This document shows, one piece after another, positions 16,908 through 24,547 of a stretch of DNA of 64,000 bases. The stretch spans positions 107,322 to 171,321 of the forward strand of contig NZ_BMPI01000003.1 of the NCBI RefSeq assembly GCF_014647515.1, read 5' to 3'. Within the stretch, counting starts at the first letter, position 1. Each line of letters opens with the position of its first letter. The notes beneath the pieces are model-generated. The model worked only from the letters and a program-made list of their open reading frames with translations, was not told where the DNA came from and ran no database searches. The DNA comes from Dactylosporangium sucinum. Lineage in GTDB: Bacteria > Actinomycetota > Actinomycetes > Mycobacteriales > Micromonosporaceae. The position numbers and the translations under genes are program-made.

Positions 16908-17113
16908 GAGTTGCCGCGATGCCCGCCGTGTTACGCCGCCTGCGGTAGCGCCGCGCTGCCTGCGCTCGCGTTGCCGCAATGTCCGCCGTGCTGCGCCGCC
17001 TGTGACAGCGCCGCGTTGCCCCCGTCCGCGTTGCCGCGCTGCCCGCCGTGCTGCGCCGCCTGCGATAGCGCCGCGCTGCCCTCGGCCGGGTGACCGATGC
17101 CCGCCGTGCTGCG
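16908..17113. repeat. 60-bp tandem repeat, three full copies plus partial ends
   Basis: Units at 16908-16967, 16968-17027 and 17028-17087 are about 85-90% identical. A truncated fourth runs to about 17113, and a half unit precedes the array. The core reads CGCCGCCTGCGATAGCGCCG. The array fills most of the 303-bp gap between padR and the MFS gene. A reading frame across it would give a Cys-rich 20-residue repeat, but no gene is supported. Confidence 0.85.
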
Positions 17114-17443
17114 CTACGCGGCGGGTACCTGGCGCAGGCGGCGGTCGGCGGCGGCCGCGTTGCGGTGCAGGCGGTCGGTCTCCGCCGTCAGCAGGTCGCG
17201 GCCCGGGGTCGTGAGCCGGTAGTAGCGCCGCAGTCGTGACGCCACGACCTCCTCGCGGTCCACCTCGATCAGGCCGTCCGCCCGCAGCCGGTCGAGGATG
17301 CCGTAGAGCGTGCCGGCCTGCAACCGCACGCGGTTCTCCGAGATTCGCCGTACGTCCTCCAGGACGCTGTACCCGTGTTGGGGCTGGGCGGCGAGCGCGG
17401 TCAGGACCAGGAACGTCGGTTCGCGCAACGGTAAGCCAGTCAT
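17114..17443 (-). CDS. PadR-family transcriptional regulator
   Basis: The 109-residue protein has the PadR winged helix (EPTFLVLTALAAQPQHGYSV, LQAGTLYGILDRLRADGLIE, RRYYRLTTPGRDLL) followed by a short dimerisation helix. PadR proteins typically repress transporter or detoxification genes. The start at 17443 lies just downstream of a TATAGT box on the same strand. AT-rich inverted elements at 17453-17474 are probable operator and promoter sequence. The neighbouring MFS gene is a likely target. Confidence 0.85.
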   Translation of the reverse strand: MTGLPLREPTFLVLTALAAQPQHGYSVLEDVRRISENRVRLQAGTLYGILDRLRADGLIEVDREEVVASRLRRYYRLTTPGRDLLTAETDRLHRNAAAADRRLRQVPAA

Positions 17444-17446
17444 ACC

Positions 17447-17474
17447 CATCACTATATAAAGGCCATCGATATAT
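17447..17474 (-). promoter_or_regulatory. padR promoter/operator
   Basis: TATATA at 17453-17458 and ATATAT at 17469-17474 flank AAGGCCATCG, an AT-rich symmetrical element in an otherwise very GC-rich region. On the minus strand a TATAGT -10-like box lies about 9 bp before the ATG, implying a very short leader. Confidence 0.5.
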
Positions 17475-17498
17475 GCAATCAACCGATCGGTCAGCGAC

Positions 17499-18938
17499 TC
17501 ACGGGGTCACCGCGATGTTCGTCAGGCCGGTCGTCGCGTGGGACACGGTGTTGGAGGCGTACACCACGTTCAGGTTGCCGGTGCACTTGGACGTCGACGT
17601 CACGTTGATCGCGTACCGGCCGACGCCGCCCAGGTCGGATACGTTGTCCCGCCATACGTTGCCGCAGCCCCAGCCGGCGACCGGGTTGTGCGTCTCGTAG
17701 CCGTTGGCGAACGTGCCGGGCGGGGCGAAGCTGCCCGTGTTGCCCTGGATCAGGTAGCCGGTGCCCTTGACGTCGACCCACGAGTCGGCCGAGTTCTGTC
17801 CGGAGATGCCGGTGCCGTCGAACGTGTTGCCCCGGATGAGGCCGTTCGACGTGCCCTCCTTGACGTCGATGTGCTCGGCGGAGACGTACGGGCCGATCCG
17901 GTTGTCGAGCACCTCCACCCGGTCGGAGCGGTCCATGCCGCCCACGTTGCCGTGGCAGTCCCAGTTGGAGTTGGCCGAGCCGATGTACACGCCCTCGCCG
18001 TACGCCGGCTGCGCGGTCCCCGTGTACTCCACAATGGAGTTCCGGATGACACCGTCCGATGAGGTCCGTCTGAAGTGGACGCCCTCGTCGCCGATGTGGT
18101 GCACGTGCAGGCCGTCGATCGTGACGTGCGGCGAGTTGTCGACCACCACGCCCTTCTTGGCGTTGGCGACCGTGAACCCGGTCAGCCGCCAGTATGCGGC
18201 GTTCGCGATCCAGATCCCGTACCCCGGGTCCCAGCCGGGCGTCGGCACCGGGCAGGACGGTCCCGAGCCGGCCGGGGCCGGGTTCGTGATCACGGCGGTG
18301 CGCGGGCCGGTGACCGTGATCGGCGCCGCCCCAGTCGCTACGGCCGTGCCGATGAAGGAGCCGTCGTAGGTGCCCGGCGCGAGCCGGATCGTCTGCCCGG
18401 GGCGGGCGGCGGCCATCGCGCTGGAGAGCTGCGCGGCCGTCGAGACGTCCACGACGGTTCCGGAAGGGGGAGGTGTACTGGGAGCGGGCGTCGACGGAGG
18501 GGGAGTGCCGGGCGACGACGGCGCGGGCGACGACGTCGGCGCCGGGCCGCCCGCGCACGGAGCGCCGTTGAGCAGGCAGTTCGCCGGCGTGCCGAGCCCG
18601 GCCACGTTGAACCCGAACGACACCGACCCGCCCGCCGCGACCGCGCCGTTCCAGGAGGCGTTCGCGAACCGGTAGTGCTGCCCGCTGCCCGACCGCACCG
18701 AGTCCCACGAGCTGCTCACCGCCGACCCGGCCGGAAGGTCGAACTCGACCACCCAGCCGTTCGCGGTGGCGTCCCCGCGATTGACGATCGTGAACGCGCC
18801 CCCGTACCCGCTGCTCCACACCGACGACTGGGTGAAGGTTGCGGTCAGCGCCGCTGACGCGGCCCGGGCGAGCGGCGCGACCAGCACGATCGCGGCGCCG
18901 GCGACGACGGTGAGCAGCAGCGAGCGAGGGATGCGCAT
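17499..18938 (-). CDS. Secreted CBM2 plus right-handed parallel beta-helix protein
   Basis: The 479-residue protein has a signal peptide (residues 1 to about 28). A CBM2 cellulose/xylan-binding module spans about 30-130 (SSGYGGAFTIVN, WNGAVAAGGSVSFGFN). A Pro/Ser/Thr linker lies at about 130-160. A right-handed beta-helix domain spans about 160-479 (TIRLAPGTYDG, HVHHIGDEGVHFR, GEGVYIGSANSNWDC, SAEHIDVKEGT). Beta-helix proteins of this sort include polysaccharide lyases (PL6-like) and pectinolytic enzymes; the CBM points to plant cell-wall material. An operator-like GTAAA-cagtc-TTTAC at 18979-18993 lies upstream. Confidence 0.85.
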   Translation of the reverse strand: MRIPRSLLLTVVAGAAIVLVAPLARAASAALTATFTQSSVWSSGYGGAFTIVNRGDATANGWVVEFDLPAGSAVSSSWDSVRSGSGQHYRFANASWNGAVAAGGSVSFGFNVAGLGTPANCLLNGAPCAGGPAPTSSPAPSSPGTPPPSTPAPSTPPPSGTVVDVSTAAQLSSAMAAARPGQTIRLAPGTYDGSFIGTAVATGAAPITVTGPRTAVITNPAPAGSGPSCPVPTPGWDPGYGIWIANAAYWRLTGFTVANAKKGVVVDNSPHVTIDGLHVHHIGDEGVHFRRTSSDGVIRNSIVEYTGTAQPAYGEGVYIGSANSNWDCHGNVGGMDRSDRVEVLDNRIGPYVSAEHIDVKEGTSNGLIRGNTFDGTGISGQNSADSWVDVKGTGYLIQGNTGSFAPPGTFANGYETHNPVAGWGCGNVWRDNVSDLGGVGRYAINVTSTSKCTGNLNVVYASNTVSHATTGLTNIAVTP

Positions 18939-18974
18939 CGACCAGCCTCTTCCGCGGTGAGCGTCCGTAGGCTG

Positions 18975-18995
18975 ATTAGTAAACAGTCTTTACAG
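18975..18995. promoter_or_regulatory. Palindrome upstream of the CBM2 beta-helix gene
   Basis: GTAAA (18979-18983) and TTTAC (18989-18993) are separated by CAGTC, about 41 bp upstream of the start. The site is AT-rich against a GC-rich background and in operator position. Related elements precede many secreted hydrolase genes in actinomycetes, where ROK or LacI regulators bind; the regulator here is not known. Confidence 0.5.
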
Positions 18996-19008
18996 CAGTG
19001 GGTCAACC

Positions 19009-20244
19009 CTACGCATCGACCGACGCCAGCCGGACCAGCGTCTCCGCGCACCCGAACACCTGCGACAGCGACACCCTCTCGTCCGGGCAGTGCCCGTAGC
19101 CGACGCCCGGCCCGTACTGCACCGTGGGAATCCCGGCCGCGGTGAGCAGTCGCAGGTCCGACCCGTACGGCGCGCCGACGACGGCCGGCGAGGGATCCCC
19201 GTGGGCCGCCTGCACCCGGCGGACGAGGTCGGTGCCCGACGGGCAGCGGCCGGAGGCGAACTGCCCGCCCCACCACTCGACGGTGACGGGGTGCTCCTTC
19301 AGCCACGGGTCCCCGGCGCACGCCTCGGCGACGGTCCGCTCGAACACGGCCCGCGCCTCATCGACCGGCTCGTCGAGCGCGACCCCGAACCGCCCCTCGG
19401 CGACCAGCAGGTCGGGCACCGTCGAGGCCCAGTCACCGGCCCGGACCGTGCCGATCTCCAGCGGGTAGGCCACGTCCCAGCGGTGCATCATCGGGTCGAC
19501 CTCGCGGTTGCGGGCCGCCTCCAGCGCGCGCAGCACCGGGAAGATCAGCTGGAACTTCTCCACCGCGCTCACCCCGCTGGTGCGGGCGCAGGCGTGCGCG
19601 GCCAGGCCGGGCACCCGCAGCCGGAAGGTCAGCGCCCCGCCGTTGGCGGCCAGCACGTCGAGGGCGGTCGGCTCGGTGATCACGCAGGCGTCGGCCCGCC
19701 AGCCGCGGGCCAGCGTCGCGTACGTGCCCAGCCCGCCGTCCTCCTCGCCGACCACCGCCGCGAGCAGCACGTCGCCCCGCGGGCGGGTGCCGCTGCGGTG
19801 CAGGGCCAGCAGCGCCGACAGGGCGGCGACGAACCCGCCCTTCATGTCGCACGCGCCGCGGCCGTAGGCGTGCCCGTCGCGGACCTCGCCGGAGTAGGGG
19901 TCGGCGGACCAGGTGCCGCGGTCTCCCGGCGGTACCACATCCAAATGCCCGTTGAACATGAGCGACCGCGCGCCCGGGTCCGTGCCCGGCAGCCGCGCCA
20001 CCAGGCCCCACGCCTCGTCGCGGCCGACCTCCATGCCGGGGAAGTCCGGCCGGGCGGCCAGCTCGGCGACCGGGATCGGCCACAGGTCCACCTCGATGCC
20101 CTCGGCTTGCAGGAGCCGGGCCACGTGGTGGACGATCTCACTTTCCGCGGGGGTGCCCCCCACGCTGGGTATCCGGATCAGGTCGACGAGCGTGGCGACC
20201 GCCTCGTCGCGGGCGTCGTGCAGGACGGTGAGGGCGTGGTTCAC
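19009..20244 (-). CDS. M20-family amidohydrolase/deacylase (ArgE/DapE type)
   Basis: The 411-residue enzyme has the M20 metal-binding set: FNGHLDVVPPGD, YGRGACDMKGG with the bridging Asp, and VVGEEDGGLGT with the catalytic Glu. A late YGHCPDERVS holds the final His. It likely removes an acyl or carbamoyl group from an amino-acid derivative using two zinc ions. The GTG start is 11 bp from the divergent EEP gene and no ribosome-binding site is visible, so the transcript may be leaderless. Confidence 0.87.
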   Translation of the reverse strand: MNHALTVLHDARDEAVATLVDLIRIPSVGGTPAESEIVHHVARLLQAEGIEVDLWPIPVAELAARPDFPGMEVGRDEAWGLVARLPGTDPGARSLMFNGHLDVVPPGDRGTWSADPYSGEVRDGHAYGRGACDMKGGFVAALSALLALHRSGTRPRGDVLLAAVVGEEDGGLGTYATLARGWRADACVITEPTALDVLAANGGALTFRLRVPGLAAHACARTSGVSAVEKFQLIFPVLRALEAARNREVDPMMHRWDVAYPLEIGTVRAGDWASTVPDLLVAEGRFGVALDEPVDEARAVFERTVAEACAGDPWLKEHPVTVEWWGGQFASGRCPSGTDLVRRVQAAHGDPSPAVVGAPYGSDLRLLTAAGIPTVQYGPGVGYGHCPDERVSLSQVFGCAETLVRLASVDA

Positions 20245-20255
20245 GAGGGCAGCGT

Positions 20256-21011
20256 ATGTCGTTGACGTTCATGACGTACAACATCCGCAACGGCGCGAAG
20301 GGCCGCCTCGACGCGGTCGTGCGGGTGATCGCCGAGCAGGCGCCCGACGTCGTGGCGGTGCAGGAGCTGCGCGGCGGCCCCGACCTGGGCGCCGCGACCG
20401 GCATGCGGTGGCACGTGGCGCGGCCGACCGGCGGCCAGCCCGTCGGGCTGCTCGTCGCGCGGCACCTGCGCGTGCTGGCGGCCGGCTCGGTGCCCCGGCC
20501 GTTCTTCCACGCCGCGGCGTGGGCGCGGCTGGCGACCCCGAGCGGGCCGCTGACCGTGGTCGGCGCCCACCTGTTCCCGCTGTGGGGCCGGGTGCGGCTG
20601 CGGGAGGCGCGCTGGCTGGCCGGGTTCGTGCGCGGCCGGCCGGAGGCGGTGATCATGGGTGACCTCAACTCGCTGGACCCGTGGACCGACCACGGCGTGC
20701 AGCTGGCGACGCTCGCCCCGCAGTACCGGAGCAGACATCTGCGCCGGATCGGCCGCGGGGTCGACACGCGGGCGATGGCGTTCCTGGCGCGACGGGGGTT
20801 CGTCGACGTGTACCGCCGGTGCGGCACCGGCCAGCCGTGGACCGTCCCGACGACGAGGGGCGGCGGCGCCGAGTTCACCGAGCTGCGCCTCGACTACATC
20901 ATGGCCACCCCGGCGGCGGCCGCCCGGTTCACCGAATGCCGCGTCGTGACCGGCGGGGAGGCGGAGTCCGCGTCGGACCACTACCCGCTGGTGGCGCGGG
21001 CAGCGTGGTGA
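20256..21011 (+). CDS. Endonuclease/exonuclease/phosphatase (EEP) family protein
   Basis: The 251-residue protein has the EEP landmarks in order: FMTYNIRNG, VQELRGG with the metal-binding Glu, VVGAHLFP, IMGDLNSLDP and the terminal ASDHYPLV catalytic pair. Such enzymes cleave phosphodiester or phosphomonoester bonds; the target could be nucleic acid, lipid or a small molecule. No signal peptide is present. The 3' end overlaps the convergent small-protein gene by about 83 bp. Confidence 0.85.
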   Translation: MSLTFMTYNIRNGAKGRLDAVVRVIAEQAPDVVAVQELRGGPDLGAATGMRWHVARPTGGQPVGLLVARHLRVLAAGSVPRPFFHAAAWARLATPSGPLTVVGAHLFPLWGRVRLREARWLAGFVRGRPEAVIMGDLNSLDPWTDHGVQLATLAPQYRSRHLRRIGRGVDTRAMAFLARRGFVDVYRRCGTGQPWTVPTTRGGGAEFTELRLDYIMATPAAAARFTECRVVTGGEAESASDHYPLVARAAW

Positions 21012-21312
21012 CGGCGGCCTCGTTGGCCGGCCGGCGGTTCCCGCCCAGCGGCGGGTTGGCGACCCAGCGGATCACCGGCCCCTGACCGGGCGCCGGCAGC
21101 CAGCCGAGGAACCGCGCCCACAGCTGCTCGGCCCCGAGCTGGCGGAGGTCCTCCGCGGCGTCGGCCACCCGCAGCGCCATCATGGTGCGCAGCTCGGCGT
21201 GGCTGTCCGCGTACTCGAGCAGCAGCTGGTCGCGCTTCGCCGCACACGGCCACAGGTCACCACATCCCGTGCACAGCCAGGTCGGCCGGCCCGGGATGTG
21301 CGCGACATTCAC
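20929..21312 (-). CDS. Small Cys-motif protein (C-x2-C-x5-C), third gene of the GGDEF operon
   Basis: The 127-residue product starts at a GTG overlapping the upstream stop codon. Near its N-terminus is CTGCGDLWPC, followed by a helical segment (KRDQLLLEYADSHAELRTMM, AAEDLRQLGAEQLWARFLGW). The C-terminal third overlaps the antisense of the EEP gene and may be poorly conserved. Similar small proteins occur across actinomycetes, some misnamed flavin reductase. The cysteine spacing equals that of its upstream neighbour, suggesting a zinc- or redox-binding knuckle. Function is unknown. Confidence 0.6.
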   Translation of the reverse strand: MNVAHIPGRPTWLCTGCGDLWPCAAKRDQLLLEYADSHAELRTMMALRVADAAEDLRQLGAEQLWARFLGWLPAPGQGPVIRWVANPPLGGNRRPANEAAVTTLPAPPAGSGPTRTPPPRRSRRGIR

Positions 21313-21512
21313 CCCAGGCTCCCCGGCCGTGCGAGCTCCAGGCGGCGCAGGGCGTACACGAGCACCGAGTTGCGTGCGCTCACGTACTGGTCGCACGGCC
21401 ACGGCCGGTGGCAGTCGCGGCACTGCTCGCCGCGCTTGAGCTTGTTGGCCAGCCAGGATCGCGGGCGGGGCTGGTGGCGGCGGCGCTGTCGAACGAGCTC
21501 TTTGAGGTCCAT
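21309..21512 (-). CDS. Small Cys-motif protein (C-x2-C-x5-C), second gene of the GGDEF operon
   Basis: The 67-residue protein contains CRDCHRPWPC followed by a short helix with ARNSVLVYALRRLE. It is strongly basic near the N-terminus. It starts 12 bp after the diguanylate cyclase stop, and its own stop overlaps the next gene's GTG, so the three genes look translationally linked. No named family is recognised. Confidence 0.6.
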   Translation of the reverse strand: MDLKELVRQRRRHQPRPRSWLANKLKRGEQCRDCHRPWPCDQYVSARNSVLVYALRRLELARPGSLG

Positions 21513-21524
21513 GTCGCGTTCCCT

Positions 21525-22214
21525 TTAGGACGCCGGGGTCGGGCGGGTGTTGTCCTTCTCGACCGAGTGCCGGGGCCGGCCGAGGCGGATGGTCGTGTGG
21601 ACGAGGTGCTGGTGGGACAGGAGCGGGCGGCGCCGCGCGCTCTTGGCCCGGTACATCGCCGCGTCGGCCCGGTGCACTGCGTCGGCCAGGTGGGCGAAGG
21701 GCTCGACCGGGACGAGCCCGACCGACGAGCTGACGGTGACGATCTGACCGGCCAGCCGCAGCGGCGCGGCGAGCGCCTCGCTGAGCCGGGCGGCCTGCTC
21801 GTCGGGCGTGCCGTGGCTGGCGATCAGGCCGGCGAACTCGTCGCCGCCCAGCCGCGCGACCAGGCCGGTGCCGGCGCAGGCGGACAGCCGCCGGGCGATG
21901 GTGACGAGCACCTCGTCGCCGGCGGAGTGCCCGTAGACGTCGTTGATCTCCTTGAACCCGTCGACGTCGAGGACCACGGCGACCAGCGGGTGCCGGCTCG
22001 GGTCGGCGACGAGGACGGCGCCGCGCTGATAGAAGGCCCGCCGGTTCGGCAGGCCGGTCAGCGCGTCGTGGTCGGCGGCGTGCCGCTGCACGTCGAGCTC
22101 GGCGCGGAGGCGGGCGGCCTCCCGCTCGGCGCCGCGCGCACGCAGATACATACAGAGACTCGCGCACGCCCCTGCCGCCGCGGCCGCGCCGGCCAGGAAG
22201 GCGAGGGGATCCAT
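21525..22214 (-). CDS. Membrane-anchored GGDEF-domain diguanylate cyclase
   Basis: The 229-residue protein has one N-terminal hydrophobic helix (about 5-27), a short coiled stretch, and a complete GGDEF domain. DALTGLPNRRAF begins the domain, DVDGFKEINDVYGHSAGD contains the metal-binding Asp, and GGDEF lies at residues 123-127. No RxxD inhibitory site is found five residues before GGDEF, so product feedback may be absent. It should make cyclic di-GMP, a signal for development in filamentous actinomycetes. GAAGAAGGGA precedes the ATG. Two small Cys-motif proteins follow in the same operon. Confidence 0.85.
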   Translation of the reverse strand: MDPLAFLAGAAAAAGACASLCMYLRARGAEREAARLRAELDVQRHAADHDALTGLPNRRAFYQRGAVLVADPSRHPLVAVVLDVDGFKEINDVYGHSAGDEVLVTIARRLSACAGTGLVARLGGDEFAGLIASHGTPDEQAARLSEALAAPLRLAGQIVTVSSSVGLVPVEPFAHLADAVHRADAAMYRAKSARRRPLLSHQHLVHTTIRLGRPRHSVEKDNTRPTPAS

Positions 22215-22413
22215 GCGCGCGTCCCTTCTTCGATCGCAGGTGGGGAAGAGCCTCGATCATCTGGGAGCAGATGTCCGGTTTTGATCACGAATTGTGAGCG
22301 TCTCCTGACATCCGCACATGCGCTAGCATGCGCGTTATCGGCTGCAGACGCAAGAGCCGATGCACGTGCAGACGCCGATTCGTCGGTGAACTTTCAACCA
22401 ATGCATCAGAGAG
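22215..22413. promoter_or_regulatory. Divergent control region between the GGDEF and DUF397 genes
   Basis: This 199-bp gap holds short repeats: TGCAGACG occurs twice (around 22343 and 22367), CCGAT recurs beside each copy, and GCGCTAGCATGCGC lies near 22320. The gap must contain promoters for both directions, but I cannot assign clear -10/-35 boxes. Confidence 0.35.
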
Positions 22414-22662
22414 ATGTCCATGGAACAGACGTACAACGGCATGCCGGCCACCGCCCTGACCGGCGTGACCTGGCAGAAGAGCCGTCGCAGCAACCCCAGT
22501 GGCAACTGTGTCGAGCTCGCTCGCCTGCCTGACGGCTCCGGGTTCGCCGTCCGCAACTCCCGTGACCCCCTCGGACCGGCCCTGATCTACACATTTGACG
22601 AGATCGCGGCCTTCGTCGGCGGCGCCCGTGACGGCGACTTCGACAATCTGTTAGCTGAGTAA
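22414..22662 (+). CDS. DUF397-domain protein
   Basis: The 82-residue protein has the DUF397 pattern (WQKSRRSNPSGNCVELA, FAVRNSRDP, FDEIAAFVGGARDGDFDNL). DUF397 proteins pair with XRE-DUF5753 regulators in the WhiJ-like systems of Streptomyces, where they modulate development or antibiotic production. Here it lies upstream of such a regulator. The third-last codon is TTA (22651-22653), the leucine codon that depends on bldA tRNA in Streptomyces. ATG at 22420 is an alternative start. Confidence 0.88.
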   Translation: MSMEQTYNGMPATALTGVTWQKSRRSNPSGNCVELARLPDGSGFAVRNSRDPLGPALIYTFDEIAAFVGGARDGDFDNLLAE

Positions 22663-22679
22663 GGAACACGCGGAGGGAT

Positions 22680-22716
22680 CAGTAAGGCGGGAAGGTAGGC
22701 CCACTCCCGCTTACTG
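22680..22716. terminator. Hairpin between DUF397 and XRE genes
   Basis: Arms 22680-22692 and 22705-22716 pair over 12 bp with one bulged G (CAGTAAGGCGGGA against TCCCGCTTACTG). It could end the DUF397 transcript or serve as an operator for the following helix-turn-helix gene; a further GCTTACT copy lies just downstream. Confidence 0.5.
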
Positions 22717-22775
22717 TCCGGTCATGGCATGCTTACTCCGGCCGTCCGCGGCTGTTGACTTTCCGGAGGCGGTAG

Positions 22776-23663
22776 GTGACGACCGGTATACCTGAAGGAG
22801 GCGCGTCCGGAGGCCCAACGGTCCTCCGGATGTTGCTGGGCGCGCACCTGCGCCGGCTGCGCGAGGCGCAGGGGGTGAGCCGGGAGGACGCCGGTTGGGA
22901 GATCCGGTCCTCCGAGTCCAAGATCAGCCGGATGGAGCTGGGGCGCGTCGGCTTCAAGGAGCGCGACGTCGCCGACCTGCTCACGCTGTACGGCATGGAC
23001 GACCCGGTCGAACGTGAACGCCTCCTCGCGCTGGCCCGCGACGCCAACAACCCCGGCTGGTGGCACCGCTTCGGCGACGTCCTGCCCAACTGGTTCCAGT
23101 CGTACCTCGGGCTGGAGGCCGCCGCCGCGCTCATCCGCACCTACGAGGTCCAGTTCGTGCCGGGCCTGCTGCAGACGCGCGACTACGCCCGCTCCGTCGT
23201 GCTGCTCGGCCACGGCCGGGCCAAGCCGGACGAGATCGAGCGCCGCGTCGAGCTGCGCATGCAGCGCCAGCAGATCCTCACGCGCGAGACGCAGCCGGCC
23301 CGGCTCTGGGTCGTCGTCGACGAGGCGGCGCTGCGCCGGCCGATCGGCGGCATCGGCGTGATGCGCGCTCAGGTCGAGGCCCTGCTGGAGGCCAACACCC
23401 TGCCCAACGTTCGGCTCCAGGTCATCCCGTTCCAGGCCGGCGGCCACGCCGCGGCCGGCGGCGCGTTCACGATCCTGCGGTTCCCCGACGAGGACCTGCC
23501 CGACGTCGTCTACATCGAGCAGCTCACGAGCGCGCTGTACCTCGACAAGCGCGACGACGTCGACCTCTACGCCGAAGCCATGGAGCGGCTCTGCGTCGAG
23601 GCCCGCCCGCCGACGGACACCTCCCGCGTGCTGGAGGAGATCCGCAAGGACCTCGACGCGTAG
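22776..23663 (+). CDS. XRE-family regulator with DUF5753 (WhiJ-like)
   Basis: The 295-residue protein has an N-terminal helix-turn-helix (LLGAHLRRLREAQGVSRED, SSESKISRMELG; residues about 18-75). The DUF5753 sensor/effector domain spans about 95-285 (YEVQFVPGLLQTRDYARSVV, LQVIPFQAGGH, VVYIEQLTSALYLD). GGAGG precedes the GTG start at good spacing. It should bind DNA and be modulated by the adjacent DUF397 protein. Confidence 0.9.
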   Translation: MTTGIPEGGASGGPTVLRMLLGAHLRRLREAQGVSREDAGWEIRSSESKISRMELGRVGFKERDVADLLTLYGMDDPVERERLLALARDANNPGWWHRFGDVLPNWFQSYLGLEAAAALIRTYEVQFVPGLLQTRDYARSVVLLGHGRAKPDEIERRVELRMQRQQILTRETQPARLWVVVDEAALRRPIGGIGVMRAQVEALLEANTLPNVRLQVIPFQAGGHAAAGGAFTILRFPDEDLPDVVYIEQLTSALYLDKRDDVDLYAEAMERLCVEARPPTDTSRVLEEIRKDLDA

Positions 23664-23673
23664 GTTGTGCCGT

Positions 23674-23850
23674 ATGGCAGATCGTTTGGACGGCACCGTC
23701 GCGCTCGTCACGGGCGCATCCAGTGGCATCGGTTCGGCGGCGGCGCTCGCGCTGGCCGCGCAGGGCGCCGCGGTGGCGCTCGCATACATCGTCACGCGTC
23801 CGCGGCACGTCGCGATCAACGAGCTGCGCCCCACGGAGCAGGTCGCCTGA
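23674..23850 (+). pseudogene. SDR oxidoreductase reduced to its two ends by an in-frame internal deletion
   Basis: The 58-codon reading frame starts with the SDR nucleotide-binding beginning (GTVALVTGASSGIGSAAALA) and passes without break into the usual SDR C-terminus (AYIVTRPRHVAINELRPTEQ). A normal family member is about 245 residues and has about 190 residues between these parts, including the catalytic Tyr-x-x-x-Lys. None of these remain. The frame is open from ATG to stop, so a mini-protein could still be made, but it cannot be an enzyme. Confidence 0.85.
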
Positions 23851-23920
23851 TTCCCGTTTGGTCCGCCCGCCGCCGGGCATGCCTACAGGGAACACAGGAG
23901 TCCAGTGCCAAGGAGGACGA

Positions 23921-24433
23921 ATGAGTGGCGTGACCGAGACCATCGATGTCCATGTGCCGGTACGCACCGCGTACAACCAGTGGACCCAGTTCGAGTCGTT
24001 CCCGCAGTTCATGAGCGGCGTCGAGTCGATCCGGCAGCTCGATGACCGGCACACGCACTGGGTCACGAAGATCGGCGGCGTGCGCCGCGAGTTCGACGCC
24101 GAGATCACCGAGCAGCACCCGGACGAGCGGATCGCGTGGAGGAGTACCGGCGGCGACACCAAGCACGCCGGCGTCGTGACCTTCCACCGCCTGAGCGATC
24201 AGGACACCCGCGTGACGGTCCAGCTGGACTGGCAGCCGGAGGGCCTCGTCGAGAAGGCCGGCAGCGCGGTGGGCTTGGACACCATGCAGGTGAAGGCCGA
24301 CGCGAAGCGCTTCAAGGAGTACGTCGAGGAGCACGGCGCGGAGACCGGCGCCTGGCGCGGCGACATCCCGCGCCCCGGTGAGCCCGGCACGCCGGGCGCC
24401 AGGCGTGGCGACGTCCCGCGCCCCGGCAGGTGA
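23921..24433 (+). CDS. SRPBCC-fold (polyketide cyclase/dehydrase-like) protein
   Basis: The 170-residue protein has the START/Bet v1-like pattern of small cyclase-related proteins (VTETIDVHVPVRTAYNQWT, FPQFMSGVESI, WRSTGGDTKHAG, GVVTFHRL). AGGAGG lies five bases before the ATG. The C-terminal tail repeats RGDIPRPG and RGDVPRPG around a Gly/Pro segment and looks disordered. Members bind hydrophobic ligands; many in actinomycetes are stress-related and have no known enzyme activity. Confidence 0.85.
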   Translation: MSGVTETIDVHVPVRTAYNQWTQFESFPQFMSGVESIRQLDDRHTHWVTKIGGVRREFDAEITEQHPDERIAWRSTGGDTKHAGVVTFHRLSDQDTRVTVQLDWQPEGLVEKAGSAVGLDTMQVKADAKRFKEYVEEHGAETGAWRGDIPRPGEPGTPGARRGDVPRPGR

Positions 24434-24447
24434 CCCTGTTCGACACC

Positions 24448-24484
24448 GCGGCGCCGCCGACCCCTCGCGGGCCGGCGGCGCCGC
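24448..24484. terminator. GC-rich hairpin after the SRPBCC gene
   Basis: Arms 24448-24459 and 24473-24484 form a perfect 12-bp stem with a 13-nt loop, 14 bp after the stop codon of the SRPBCC gene. Intrinsic-terminator-like, without a U tract. Confidence 0.6.
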
Positions 24485-24547
24485 CGTCTGTCCACAGCCG
24501 CGACAATCCCCTGGCGGCCGCGTCCCGCCGCCCGTGATGCTCGGAGC

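Noticed and set aside
16455..17093. Rightward Cys-rich repeat protein across the 60-bp array
   Set aside because: Most of it is antisense to the MFS gene, with no ribosome-binding site; the repeats are better explained as tandem DNA.
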